DNA from: Gnetum montanum
Taxonomy: Eukaryota > Streptophyta > Gnetopsida > Gnetales > Gnetaceae
Direction: 5' to 3'
Assembly (NCBI GenBank): GCA_015680685.1
Contig: MNCI01008302.1
Coordinates: 922,375 to 986,374, forward strand
DNA: 64,000 nucleotides
A program made the position numbers and the translations under genes. Every line of letters begins with the position of its first letter. The first letter of the stretch is position 1. Below, piece by piece: positions 20,901 to 32,686 of this stretch. A model generated the notes under the pieces. That model had not been told where the DNA came from, made no database searches, and saw only the letters and a program-made list of their open reading frames with translations.

Positions 20901-22361
20901 CAAAGCGCATGGCAAATAGAATGATGTGTGCATCAAGAAATAGAGGCTACGAACAATGTGGTTGTAGCATGCAGAGTGAACAATAGTAGCATCTCTCTCT
21001 CTCTCCTTCCTTACCTAATAGACGATGATAGATAAAACTACAAACTACAACAATGGTAGTGAAGTGTAATGACAACAGAAGTAGATCTCTCAACCTCCCC
21101 TCACTCCTACAGGTGCATTACCAAATAGTACATGCACATAGCCATAGTTAGCAACTACAGTAGGGTTCTCTCTTCTTTCTCTCTTCAGCAACAATTCCAT
21201 GCACATCAGGTGATTGCATTGTGCATGTCAGGAGCTTTTGAAAATAGCAACATTATAGGTGTTAGAAGTATTAGGGCACGTGGGTTTTATTTTCCTCCCT
21301 CCCAACAGTAGTCAACATGCACGTGACTCATGGTAGTTAGCAAGTAACATAGACAACGCATGGCAAATGATTTCATGTGTGGTAGGCTCTTACATAGTTA
21401 ACATTAGCAACTAGAGCAGGTGGTCTCTCTTCCACCAGTAGAGGTCAAAGGATGGCTAGAGCCTCTCTTCTCCCCAATAGCAACAACTATGTTAGAAAAT
21501 GTGGTAGCCAAGGGGTTTTTGGATGCAGGAGGTTTTGTTCCTCTCCCCATGACAATGAAGGAGATGTGTGGTGGTGATGGATTGGGACAGGTGATGGTGG
21601 TGCGTGGCAATAGTAAGGTGTGTGATAGCAACAACAGTGCACACATCAGACAACAAAATAAGCTAAAATCCATGGCAATTGTTGTTGTGCATTTGTAGCA
21701 ATGTAGATAGTGTGCACAACTACAGGCAGGCTCTTGTAGGAAATGGTAGGTGTGGGATTTATGAGGAGCATGAGATATAGGCAGTTAGCATGTTAATGTG
21801 GTAGCATAGTGAAATAGCATGATAGTAGTGTGCATGGTAGAATAGCAACTGCTGCACTCCTAGCATGATGCATAATTGTGATAGTGGTAATGATGGTTGC
21901 AGGTGAGCATGTAGTATTAGGTGGCCTGTTGAGGTTTTCTGCCATCAATGAAAAATGATAGTGAGGTGCATGGCAATGCATCATGATGGATGCCCTCTCT
22001 CTTCTTCTTACTATTTCTCTCTCTCCCTCTATGGTGAAGGTTCTAGGGTTTTTCTAGCCTAGTAGTGTGCAGCATTAGTAGTGACGGACCAATGATAATA
22101 GCGGGGACCATGAAAAATTTAAATTTTTTAGTTACCTATTGTATTCTTGACTTTTAGATAGTCATTCAATTTAAATCTTGATTGATTCAATTTAAATTTT
22201 GATTTCTTTAGTTTGGTTTACTATTTTAAAAATGTTACATAGCCCTCTCTAGCTAAGACTATTCTTAGGTTTCTATACCCATATTGGAGGCACCCTAGGA
22301 AATAGTCTCCTCAAATGAATTTTCCCTAGGTGTTGGTGTAGCCAAAATTTACGTATCAACA

Positions 22362-22366
22362 TCTAT
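22362..22366. repeat. Target-site duplication of D, right
   Basis: TCTAT, matching 20158-20162. Confidence 0.85.
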
Positions 22367-22990
22367 GTGACCTATCATGCCACTACAATGCTTTTCAAGC
22401 ATAATCTTTTTCCTAGAATCCAATTAGGAATACATACCTTCTTAATTTTAAATAATCATTTATCTTGCATAGATAGTCCCTCCATTGGTCTATCCTACTT
22501 AACAATGACTCTTTGAGATTGCTCCAAATCTACCAAAAATCAACATTATGTTCATAAAAATCAACAAAATCATCCATACCTTCCACCTGAGGTATGCTAA
22601 AATTCACCACATGGACCTTGGACAATGCATCAGCCACCACATTGGCTTTTTTAGTTTTGTGTTTTAACATAAAATTAAATTTTAATAACTGTACAACCCA
22701 CTTCATTTCTTTGCACTCAACTTATTTTAAGAGTTTAGAAATTATAGTGCTTTATGGTTTATCTTCAAAATGAACTTTTGGGCAATAAGTAATGCCTCTA
22801 ATGCTTGATTGTTTGAAGAATAGTGTATAACTCCTCATAGTGCTGTGTTTTTCCTAAAATTATTAAAATTTTCTAAAACAAAATCAATAGGCCTATCTTC
22901 TTATGAAAGTACCCCACCAATGACAAGTCGACTTGCATCCACCTTTAATTGGAAAAGTGCTTGAAAATCTAAAATTGAAAGCATTGGTTC
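22367..22990 (-). pseudogene. RNase H and start of integrase, element C
   Basis: Minus strand. RNase H begins around 22970 with FQLKVDASRLVIGGVLS (first catalytic Asp strand) and runs through a decayed PIDFVLENFN and LILKINHKAL-type HKAL strand near 22760-22720. Several stops are present. From about 22560 down to 22367 lies a poorly preserved linker and the first part of the integrase zinc-binding region, ending with a GHID pattern directly at the solo-LTR insertion site. Confidence 0.65.
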
Positions 22991-23880
22991 ACTAATAATC
23001 TTTGCTTTCAACAAGTCAAAGCTTCATGACATTTCATTATTCTATTTGAAATTTTTATTTTTATTCAATGAAGAAAACATGGGCTAAGAAATACGATTGA
23101 AATGTTTTATGAATCAACTATGAAAACCTATAAAGTTAGGAATGATCTTAACTCAACATTCTTAGGAGTTAGCCAATCCCTAATAGCCTTCACCTTGGTA
23201 GGTTCCATCCAAATTTGGTTTTTAAAAATCACATGCCCAAAATATGTGATTTCCATCTTGAAGAAATCACTTCTCTTCACATTGATCACCAACTATATGT
23301 CCTCAAATTTAAGATATACCATTTTTAAGTGATCCAAATGCTCTTCCTCATTAGAGCTATACACAAAAATATTATATAAAAGATAATATAATAATTATCA
23401 ATAAGGTCCTTTAATACATCATCCATCAACCTCATAAATGTAGCAGGTGCATTCATGAGCCCAAATGACATCATCAATAACTGAAAAAATTCATCTGGTG
23501 TTTTGAAAGTTATCTTCATTTCATCATCAAGAATGATTTTGATTTGATGATAATCACTTTTCAAATTATTTTTACTAAAAATATCTGCATTGGTAAGGAT
23601 ATTAAGGATATAGTCCATCCTTAGAATAGAAAATATGTACCTAAATTTTATCTTATTCACTACCTTGGAATCAATGCATACCCTTCATTCATCATTATCC
23701 TTCTTTGGCACTAATACCATTGGAACTATACAAGGTGAAATGGATTTTCTTACAAAGTCATTTACAAGTAACTCCTCTACTTACTTTTGTAATTCAACTT
23801 ATTGCTTTGATATCATATGGTAAGCTCTTTCATTTGGAAGAGTAGAATTAGAAATGAGATCAATCTAATGCTATATAGGC
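22990..23880 (-). pseudogene. Reverse transcriptase remnant, element C
   Basis: Minus strand. Recognisable motifs in order: LVPKKDN and RVCIDSKVVN (about 23715-23660), ADIFSKNNLKSDYHQIKI (about 23590-23540), EMKITFKTPDEFF, then MMSFGLMNAPATFMRLMDDVL (about 23480-23410). The YxDD active site expected near 23380-23360 is destroyed by a small deletion and frameshift; the frame resumes as FVYSSNEEEHLDHLKM and EITYFGHVIF (about 23355-23230). The stretch 23325-23660 is still open on the minus strand. The family match is firm; function is excluded. Confidence 0.85.
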
Positions 23881-24176
23881 TTCATTAGTGGTAATCCTTC
23901 CAATTTGTCCTTAAACACCTTGAAAAATTTCTTCTTTAAGCCTAGCACACATGTAGGGAGTTCAACTTGCACATCATCATGGTTAGAAGCAACTGTTAAT
24001 AAAATAATGAATCCAAAACCTATTTCATCATGTTTCTTAATATATTTTCTCTCTCCTAGAAGGATTAAAGAAGTATTAAGTGAGCTTTACTACCTCACTT
24101 GTTCAACTATCATGGGAACCAAATCATGGATTACATCAGATCTAGCTACACTCTACACATTTCTTGCTCCATCAAA

Positions 24177-24520
24177 CTAAGAACCATTGTCAAACTTCCA
24201 AGTTCTACCAAGAATTACATTAGCAAAATCTATTGGAAACCCATCATACTTCACAACATCATGAAAACCTCCAATTTTAAATTTCAAGACACATTGTTCC
24301 CTCACCTTTTGAGAGAAAGCTCTAGATAACCAGTGTACCTTATAGGATCTAGGATGAGGATTAGTTTCCAAATCCAATATAGCAATTTCCCTTGAAAAAA
24401 ATAACATTTTTGTGGGATCCTCCATCAATGAACACATGAATCCATTCCCTACTATGCAAACATCTAGCATTGATTCAAAATAGAAAATTTCTATCATGAT
24501 GTTCTCCTTTATTCACATTT
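24177..24520 (-). pseudogene. Retropepsin-like protease remnant, element C
   Basis: Minus strand. The catalytic motif DGGS is readable at 24415-24426 (context VFIDGGSHKNVIFF, one frame), and the downstream signature NPHPRSYKVHWLSRAF ... VLKFKIGGFHDVV ... DFANVILGRTWKFDNG is in another frame (about 24345-24180). This C-terminal pattern is characteristic of chromovirus-like Ty3/gypsy proteases. A frameshift separates the catalytic loop from the rest. Confidence 0.8.
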
Positions 24521-24599
24521 TCCATGAATGCATAAGAATTTAATTCAGAAACTTTCTTAACCTTACGAGCATTAGGATTACCTCTATAAAGAGCTTGGC

Positions 24600-25780
24600 T
24601 TGATGTCTCCTCTACCTCCATGATTTGCACATATTTACCCTTGGCTTCCTTATGAAGTGAACATTCCCATTGCTTGTGTTACCATTCTTCACACTTGAAG
24701 CATTAAATCCTGGATGAGATGCTACCCTAACCCTTGCCTCCCTTGTCTTGATCCTTCTTGACTTTATCCTTCTCATCTCCCTTCTCTATCTTCTTATCAT
24801 GATTGCCATCCTTATCTTCAGATTTAGACTTGGATTCCTTATTCTACCCCTTGAAGTTTTTTTTCCTCCTATTTCCAAATCCACTTAATTTCTTTTCAAT
24901 CAAGTGCTAATCATAAGTCTCATAAAGTATCTATGGCTCATAGTACAACAAAACCTATTTGTACATCATTTTGAGGCCTCTTAGATAGATTAAAGCCTAT
25001 CCATACTACTCCTAGTTTACCTTAGCTTGATGGAATGGACTACAAAATTTGATGTATGGTTCTTTAACATCCTTACCATCTTATCTTAGGAATTTTAACT
25101 TCATAATGGTCTCTTATGTCTGATGAGATTGTTCAAATTTTCTTCTCAACTTGTATGTTATCAAAATCTAATCTTTTATGGGTTGATCATTTTATCTTTT
25201 ATAAACTTGGAACTCCTTTTTCCATAAAGTAGAAGTCATATCTTCTAATATGGATTCAACAATAGGCATCCTTAAGTTATTTGGTACCTCTTCCAATCAA
25301 AAGTGATTATTAAATACCTTTAGATAACTTGAAAAAATATTAGTACCATCTATATAATTGAAAATCTTTAACTTGATGTACGGAAGTCTAGTATCATCTC
25401 TAAATGCTTTAAAAAGTCTTGCTTCATCTTCATCATATAGCTTGCTAGGAGAAGATGTAGTTAGCATTATTGAAGCCCTTAAAATTATCATTCAAGGAAT
25501 AGGATTTCTTCCCATTGGAATCCTTGGATAATGGGTTCTTACACTTTCATAGCTAGATTGTCCTTCCTCATCATCTACTCCATCTCCAATAGGTTGTGAA
25601 ACTTCTTCATCTGAATGTGAATGCCAATCATCTTTATGTGTCTAGATATGGCTAGGAATGGTATTTATATCTATCTTTGCATTGATTTCATCCAACCAAG
25701 AAATGATTAGTTGGAGGGATGATTTCATGCTCTCGATATCTCTATTCAAGGCTTGAACCTATTTCTTCTTGGGTGCCATG
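24600..25780 (-). pseudogene. Gag remnant with zinc knuckle, element C
   Basis: Minus strand. A start codon at 25780-25778 opens MAPKKK-stop-VQALNRDIESMKSSLQ, a typical N-terminal helix; it lies about 40 bp after the PBS. A further open part at 25297-25491 has LPYIKLKIFNYIDGTNIFSSYL, matching the IKL-FDGT start of the gag capsid region. A Lys/Asp-rich linker (about 24850-24740) precedes a CCHC zinc knuckle at 24661-24702 (C-F-K-C, four residues, H, four residues, C), with one stop inside. About 390 codons in all, normal for the family. Confidence 0.75.
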
Positions 25781-25821
25781 TGAAATTGACAAAAATATTT
25801 CTAGCAAGTGCAAGTCAAACT

Positions 25822-25837
25822 AAGCTTTGATATCAAA
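25822..25837 (-). other. Primer binding site of element C
   Basis: Minus-strand TTTGATATCAAAGCTTA resembles the initiator-Met tRNA site TGGTATCAGAGC with G-to-A changes, six bases inside the 5' LTR end. Confidence 0.7.
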
Positions 25838-25843
25838 TTTAGC

Positions 25844-26798
25844 TAGAGTAGATTCATTCCATATTAAATCACCTTCCAACACTAAATCTAGATACTATAA
25901 AAAGATAAATAATTTTCTACAAAATGAGAAAACTAGCTATTTTCAATTATTTAAAGAGAAGATTACAACAAGATTCTACAACTCACAAAACATCCAAAAA
26001 CTTTTAGAACATTCAAACAATGCTACAAAGCATGAAGGTCTGCTACCACATAATGATTATTCTTAATGCAAGACATAATCGATGGAGAATCTCTCACACA
26101 ACCTAGGATTGAAATCTCAATTCATAAGCAAGACTAGAACATCTTGGCTAACATACAACATAATTGACCTTTGAGTTGCAACACCTATGTACTCACTTAA
26201 TGTGCTCTATCACACTCTTGCTAAGTTCTTATCAACTCAAGAGCTATCACTAAGACACCTCTCCATGACATCTCATGAAGTTTCATGATGTACAAGCATG
26301 AAACACAATCCATATTTATTAACTAAGTAAGAAAAAATCCCTAGGAAACCTTCCTCAAGCTCAACTTGAATATCCTTCATTAGTTCTAAACTTGGAACAA
26401 TATTTTTGGAAGTTTTCCTACCAATTTGGATCATCTTTGGTATTCCCTAGGCATATTTTTGCAAAATGGTTCTTTTGGGTGAGATGTCTCACTTTTGGCT
26501 GAGATGTCTTACATTGTAGTTAAGATGTCTCCATATTTATGAGATTTCTCATTTTATGTCTAAGATTTCTCCTATTTCTTAAGACATCTCATTTGAGAAG
26601 TTTGTAAATCTAAGACATTTGTTACAAGCTCTCAACTTGGCTTAGATGTCTCCTATTTTCCAAGATGTCTCTCCTAAGAGCCTAGATCTCAGATAAGATG
26701 ACTCTAAGACATCCAAGATGTGTCCATAGAGTTCAAAACCTACAAAAATACATATGTAGGGAAAGAATAAGAGGATTGAAAGAGATGTCTCTATACCA
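25844..26798 (-). repeat. 5' LTR of element C
   Basis: Partner of 17846-18915. Contains several AGATGTCT-type short motifs (26470-26720) like the other LTR but only one version of the 141-bp unit. Ends CTATACCA at 26798, then CATTT. Confidence 0.88.
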
Positions 26799-26803
26799 CA
26801 TTT
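26799..26803. repeat. Target-site duplication of element C, right
   Basis: CATTT, matching 17841-17845. Confidence 0.85.
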
Positions 26804-27352
26804 CCATTTCATTGAGCTATAATAATTCATCCTTATCCAAGAATGTGATAACTCTATGGCATGATGTTGGGCCATCAAGATTATGGCTAAGAGCCATTTA
26901 TTATTTTTTATGTAATTTGTTACACATGTTCCTTTAGGGATTTCAACATGTGTGAGTGATTATAAGCATTGCACCTATCCTCATGAGTAATTATGATGTG
27001 TGTGTGTGTATTTATTATTGTTTTATTCTTATATTCATAAAAGACATAAGCATTATAAATATTTTCTCCACTCTTTAACATGGCAACACGAGTATTCATT
27101 CTATTATATGTATCATATTGTCTTTTATATTTCTTGAACATAATGAAATACAAGATTGTTCTTGGTAATCCACTCAACATCATCTTTGAAGCTTATGATC
27201 AAATCATACTATTTTCCATATGATATAATCCTATTAGTCATATCCAAAAGGATCCCTATCATTGATGCCATTTCCAAGAAAGACATTGTGAATTGTTTTG
27301 AAATACTTGTACATTCATCATTTTTATTTTTTATGTTGTTAATTTTGTAGGA
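26804..27352 (+). repeat. 5' LTR/leader of element B, right part
   Basis: Continues B after element C. Homologous to 33475-33960: shared blocks include TATAATAATT(C/T)ATCCTTA, AATGTTGG(G/A)CCA, TTATATTTCTTGAA and TGATATAATCC(T/C)ATTAGTCAT. The LTR/leader border is not visible; homology to the second copy suggests that the LTR is about 1.3 kb. It ends in a splice-acceptor-like TTGTTAATTTTGTAG at 27336-27350. Confidence 0.6.
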
Positions 27353-27372
27353 AATAAAGGATCAAAGAAATT

Positions 27373-28680
27373 ATGGCTGAATTGAACAATGAAATTAGAT
27401 TGAATAAGAAGCCTTAATTGGTTCAAATCAATTTCAAAAACATGGTGAGTGAAGTAGAATCTTCTATTGTGATGAAATTTAATCAAGAAAAATAAGGATG
27501 ATGATGTGATGCATATGGATGATTTTGCAAAGAATCTAGAGAAGCTACATCTGTTACCTTTAACAAGGCATTATTTGATAAATGCTTCATCAAGGATTTG
27601 GCAGATTATGAATCCTTGTCACTTCAATAATCAAAATATGTTGATCATGAAAAGTAATATCTTCGTAATATGATTAAGGAGTAGGAGTATGAGCACATAC
27701 ATGTTAGGAAGTAGGTAAGACCTTCTTCTAAATACTCTGATTGCTACAAATATGAATGATTCTAGAGAAAGGAGATTCATGCATCTTTTTTCATGAAACT
27801 TGAGCTCTCTTGTAGTGATTCAAAGCATTCAATCATTCCACATTTATCTTACCTTCATTTAAATGAAGGTGTTGATGGCTTGAATAATCCATTATTCTTG
27901 TGGACCTACTAGGATTAAATTTATGAAGTAGTTTGCATTTCATTTAAAATAACTGATGAAAAAAGAATTAAAACAATTAATATGGCTAATATTCCCACAT
28001 TCAGTGGACATTTGAATGATGGTATATAGCTTCATGTTCAAACATTTGTCATTGCTTGTGAGCTATAAGGGTTGAATATTAAGTGATAGAGACTCCTTCT
28101 TTTTCTTCAAAAATTCATTGACCATGCTAAAACATGGTATCAAGCTCTCTCATTCAATTCCATATATTCTTGGATAGACATATTAAAAGCTTTCAATGTA
28201 TTTCAATCTTATGCCCGAGTTGCAAACCTTAGAAAGAAAATACTAGGATGAAAGAAAGATACTAATGAATCATTAGACATGGTCATAGAATGATATAATT
28301 GCATTCTTAATAAATGTCCAAATCATGGTTTAGCAAGCATGACCAATTAATGCATTGGTAGAAGAAATACAATTACAAACTTAAGAAAGAATGGATATGT
28401 ATATCATGGATAATCTCTACCAAAGGTCAGTGGATCAAATTATAGTTGTGTTAGATGTTGTGGCTAAATTGAAACATGAATGACATAATCATGCCAATGT
28501 AGAGGAATTCAAAGTAATACCAAATGTTAGAAGGATTTAAATAATTTTGAATATAAGAATCAACCTTCTGATGTTGTTGAAGCCCAATGAAAACCAGAAA
28601 GAATTTAGTAGACCTTGCTAATGTTGTTGATAAGGTTTGGGATGTGTTAATCAAAAGATGACATCATTTTTTAAGGATTT
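27373..28680 (+). pseudogene. Gag remnant of element B
   Basis: An ATG at 27373 starts MAELNNEIRLNKKP then stops; the frame is decayed throughout. The capsid domain is clear at about 27985-28330: NIPTFSGHLND, HAKTWYQALSFNSIYSWIDILKAF, ANLRKKIL and ESLDMVIE ... CPNHGL, the retrotransposon_gag pattern seen in Ty3/gypsy gag. After 28.4 kb the sequence is only weakly coding, with no zinc knuckle. Gag follows the LTR and a presumed leader intron, and pol was not found downstream, so B may be an internally deleted copy. Confidence 0.65.
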
Positions 28681-31600
28681 GAAAAACGAATTTGTTTAAG
28701 CAACTATGAAGGTAGTTATACCACAAGGTAAAATTAAAAGCAAAAAAAAAAAAAGCATAAGAGGACTTACCATGATCAAAGTTCTTATCCTTGTGCTTCA
28801 TTTTTAGCCACAACTTCAATAATTAATGGAACCTAATCCTTTGATCTTGGCACTATGGAGTGCTTCCACTACATCACAAAAATCTTCCTTGTGTTATTCT
28901 CCTTCATGCCATGAAAGTTAATAGGCCATGAATGAAATATCTCATGTAGTATGCCATCAATACTGTCCATATTCACTACAACTATCTTAGCAATCATAGG
29001 TCCAAAAATGTCCCTCATAGTTCTCTATATTATTACAAGAGGGAATTTTAAATAAAAAAAAAAAGGGAATATGTCTAGTTCCTTAATGTAAGATAATACT
29101 TTCATTTTCCATCATTATACTCTATTGGGTAGTACCACAACCATCAAGTTTCTTCCATGGTAAGAAATTTATCACATCATAGATAAAAGTATTTTTCTAA
29201 GAGATAGAAGAACATAATGGCTAGTGATAATTGATGCTGATCCAAAATTATTTTTAAAGAAATGGAACCAAGAAGATTATGTTTCTAAAGATCAAGAAAA
29301 TAAAATTTTTACTCCTTTAGATAAATGAAAAGGTAAAGTATCCACCTATGGAAGAAAGAAAACTTCATCTTTAAAATTTATTTAGCAAGTTCAACACTTG
29401 GAATGGTCTAAAGTATCTCAATCACCTTCTTAGTCATTTGGTGATTATGATAAAAAAGGATATTGTTAGGTACTAATCTTGAACTTATTCTTGGAGGAAG
29501 TAGCCTTCATGTAATGGCTTTAATGATATAATATGGTTTGTTTGTTTGGTGTATATATTTGTGTACATACTTTTTGAAACTAATGATATATCATTTTTCA
29601 ATTTTCTTATTCTTTTCATTTGATGTGATTTTTCATACGTGTTTTTGAGCATATAGATATATCGATTTTGATTTTTTATTTCTTTAGTGTGATTTTTAGG
29701 TATTTCTAGTTTCAATATTAATGATTAATCAATTTTGATTTTCATATTTTTAAGTGTGTTTTGTGTAAACTTGGAAAATCCATTAATGTGCTTTATGAAT
29801 GCTCACCTAATAAGCTAATGGTGAATGTGTGAGTTACAAATGTGAGGATGATGTGAGAGTGCTAAATGGGTCTAAAGTGAAGCCATGATAGATGCAATGA
29901 CCACTCAACAAAGTTCATCCATCCACTTTTCTCTATGCATACTTGGTGAATAGGCTCAAATTCAACAAAGAGATCAAACTTGCATAATGATTTATTGAAG
30001 TTATTCCTTTTGCAATCATGGGTATGTGATGGACCCTCACCCCAGGATGTGAGCTTTAGAATCCTAGACGAGTGCTTATTCATTGGAAAGAAATGGATTG
30101 TGTCATTAAGGATCCTTGTGATCATTGGATGTGTTTGATTTGTGTGATTGGACCAAGGTGCATGTGATTACCATGCTTGATCCCCTTAGTGAGAAGAGGC
30201 TTGCAATTTCCATGAACTTAGGTTTACCAGGTAGTAAGGAATATTTCTCATGATCATGTAAGTTGAAGACTCCAAGTGATGATTCAACACTTTAATCATT
30301 CTCATAGTTCTCACACACTATTTGAAAATCCTCTTCTCATGAAAGAAAATATGGAAAAAAATGAATGGTGTGTATATATATATATATATATATGAAAAAA
30401 GAAAAAAAAAAGAAAAAAAGGTAATGGAAAGAACAATATGATTTCAAGTTCTTTGGTCCACACAAATTGGTACTTTTTCCATCCCATAATTACTTAACCA
30501 AGATCAATAGGGAAGGTTGAACCAATACCCATGCAAAGAATGCATGATATCAATAAGCTATGGTTATCTCATGTTTAACCTATTGCTTGGATCACTAGTC
30601 CAAAATAACATGTTACCTTAACCTTGTCCATGCTTATGAAGGCCTAGAAATCTCTTTCTTAGTGAACTTTGGTAATGTCAAATGTTTCTTCCATCCAATT
30701 CTTGAATCCATTTTTTCATAGGGGTCAAGATCATACCCTTGATTTAAACCATAAGAATCCAATTACTTAGTCATCGCATTATACTTATCATTAGGATTGG
30801 GATTGGTTAGTCTAATTAGAGGGATCGATGAGAGGTTTCTAGTAAAGTAAAATTCAAAAAACCTATTGTGCATACATGCATAGATGAAGAAAAATCAAAC
30901 TAGAATTTTAACCTCTAAATGATTTGTAGAACATTTCCTTGGTTCAGTTTCATCAATGATTAGATCATGAAACAATCAAGGATAGATGATGCTAGTAGCA
31001 ACATGAGTGATCTTGCACTTGGAAGAGGGACTTAGAGGTTTATTGCTATTGTGTGAATGAGTAGTGATGAAGGGATGCAAGAGTGAATCTCTCATGGGAT
31101 GTAGGATGTGCTCACACGATCCCATGAGCTAATTGAATGGTTGGTTGGGGGTTGGATGATGTTTCATTGTCACCTTCTCTATCTTGTCCATCATTCATTC
31201 TCCATCTCTTCCATTCCATTCTTGTTCATTGTTTTATGTGGAAAGAAGTCAATCAAGTAAAGCAAAGAATGAGATTTGGCCATCCAAGGGGATAGACTCA
31301 CATTTGATATTGATGTTTCACTAGTTTTTGGGAATTCAAGGGTATTCCATTAATGGGTTTTACAAGGGAAAGGAAGAAAGGTGCATACTATGGGAAAGAT
31401 CCACTTGTGAATCCTTGGTGACTTCACAATAAAATCGAGTAAGCTCAAGATTATCATTGAGTCATGATGGTGATTTCATAACATAAGAAACTTAATTTAT
31501 CTTCCACTTGTGTGAATGATAAACTACTCTTACCTTACCTTACTTGTGCCTTGTTGTTTGACCTTGGGGTATCCTATTTGTATTTCATTTTTACAACCCC

Positions 31601-32686
31601 TCTTTCCTAATCCTTGAATCATAGAAATGAGTGGTCATTATGATTCAAACTCCATGAGTTTAAATGTAATCCAAGATAAGATTTTAATGTTTTATTCTTC
31701 TTGCTAGTATTGTAGTTTATTTCTATTTGATTCTTGGTTTTTCAATTGTAAGTTGAATTTATTGGAATTTTCTTTAGCATTTTTCTTCTTATTCTTTCCA
31801 TTGACATTGTTTATGTGGTTCAAGCTAGGTGTCTTGTAACTCAGTTATGGGGGATAAGCATCAATTTGGGTATGTACTTTGTAATTTTGAAACTTATTTA
31901 AATTATTTCCTCATTTTTTCTACTTAGTCATGAATGCCTTAGTTTCATAGTTATGATTATGTTTCTCTCATGGCCTTGAGGGTTATACTTATCATTGTTT
32001 CTATGGTTATTTTTTACAATGGTAGTATAATGCCTTGAGGATTTCACTTGATTTTTAGTATATTCATAGCTCATCATGCTTAGGTGATTACCCTTGGGAT
32101 TCTGTGGATCTACTTGGGAGGATATTAAAAGATATTAGTCATTATTCTATGGTCTTATATGAGAACCATTAGTCCTAGAGAGAAAGAAGGAATAACATTA
32201 ATCACTAGATCCAACAACTACACTTGAGAGACCTCATTCGAGAGATAGATTTGAAGGTAGAAAATCATGCTCTTGATCTTTAGTCTGAGCATGTGCCTAG
32301 TAATATCCTTTCAAAGAGAGTTAGAGGAGCTAAAAAGAGATGATTTAAAGATGAATGACATGGAAGAAGGTGTAGGTGCAAATGACATGTAACAAAGATT
32401 CATCCACAAGGCCACGGTTGCATACCTTGAGGGATAGATACAAAGATCTCACATGTTTGCATCCTATAATTCCAAATTTTTATTGCTCCATGTAGGCATT
32501 TCAAGGAGATATTATGCTAAGGAACTACTCCTTAGCACTTGTTAGTGAGGTGGCTTGTATTGTAACATAGTTATGGTCTACATTATATATTTGTAATTCC
32601 TTTACATTGAACTTGTCATGTGTCAGTACCTATTTTTTGTCTTGGGTTTTAAAGATTTGGAATATTTTTACCTAGTTTTGAAGAAA
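28681..32686 (+). other. Internal region of B, no recognisable pol
   Basis: About 4 kb between gag and the second LTR. I see only short decayed open stretches and no RT, RNase H or integrase motif on either strand. There is an AT microsatellite near 30371-30394 and a polypurine-like TTATGGGGGATAAG at 31844-31857 resembling the PPT of F1. The stretch 32190-32390 has a weak charged open frame. The segment may be a non-coding 3' region of a plant Ty3 element or several unrelated fragments. Confidence 0.4.
30371..30394. repeat. (TA)n microsatellite
   Basis: About ten to twelve TA repeats followed by an A/G-rich run to 30420. Confidence 0.8.

Larger units (their letters stand above)
20163..22361 (+). 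mobile_element. Solo LTR D, 2.2 kb, inserted in integrase of C
   Basis: Begins TGTTGACACCAAC and ends GTTGGTGTAGCC...TATCAACA, giving TG...CA termini with short inverted ends, and is flanked by TCTAT on both sides. Removing it rejoins the integrase zinc-binding region of element C (GHIDV side at about 22370 with the strand at about 20150). It holds no LTR pair, PBS or coding domain, so it is best read as a solo LTR left by recombination. It is less AT-rich than its host. A TATA box on the plus strand at 20639-20646 fixes orientation. Open frames inside (such as 21404-21698 on both strands) show no known domain and are probably chance. Confidence 0.8.
17846..26798 (-). mobile_element. Ty3/gypsy LTR retrotransposon C, nested in B
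   Basis: A structurally complete but dead element on the minus strand: 5' LTR 25844-26798, PBS 25822-25837, gag, protease, RT, RNase H, integrase, PPT 18916-18930, 3' LTR 17846-18915, flanked by 5-bp CATTT duplications. Protein order gag-PR-RT-RH-IN is that of Ty3/gypsy. The protease C-terminal pattern (HPRSYKVHW ... VILGRTW) and the GPF-type integrase tail resemble chromovirus-type elements; no chromodomain is readable. The two LTRs differ by many transitions, so the insertion is old. The integrase gene is itself interrupted by a 2.2-kb solo LTR (20163-22361). Confidence 0.9.

Noticed and set aside
20638-20986. Overlapping open frames on both strands of about 70-118 codons
   Set aside because: They arise from the pyrimidine-rich tandem repeat in solo LTR D; the proteins are simple repeats with no domain.
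21404-21698. Antiparallel open frames of about 90 codons in solo LTR D
   Set aside because: No recognisable domain and mirror-image openness suggest base composition rather than coding.
23102-24329. Plus-strand open frames overlapping element C pol
   Set aside because: They are antisense shadows of the protease and RT reading frames on the minus strand.
26997-27010. (TG)n run
   Set aside because: Too short to be informative.
29862-30125. Minus-strand open frame of 87 codons in B
   Set aside because: No domain and no homologue seen elsewhere in the window; probably chance.
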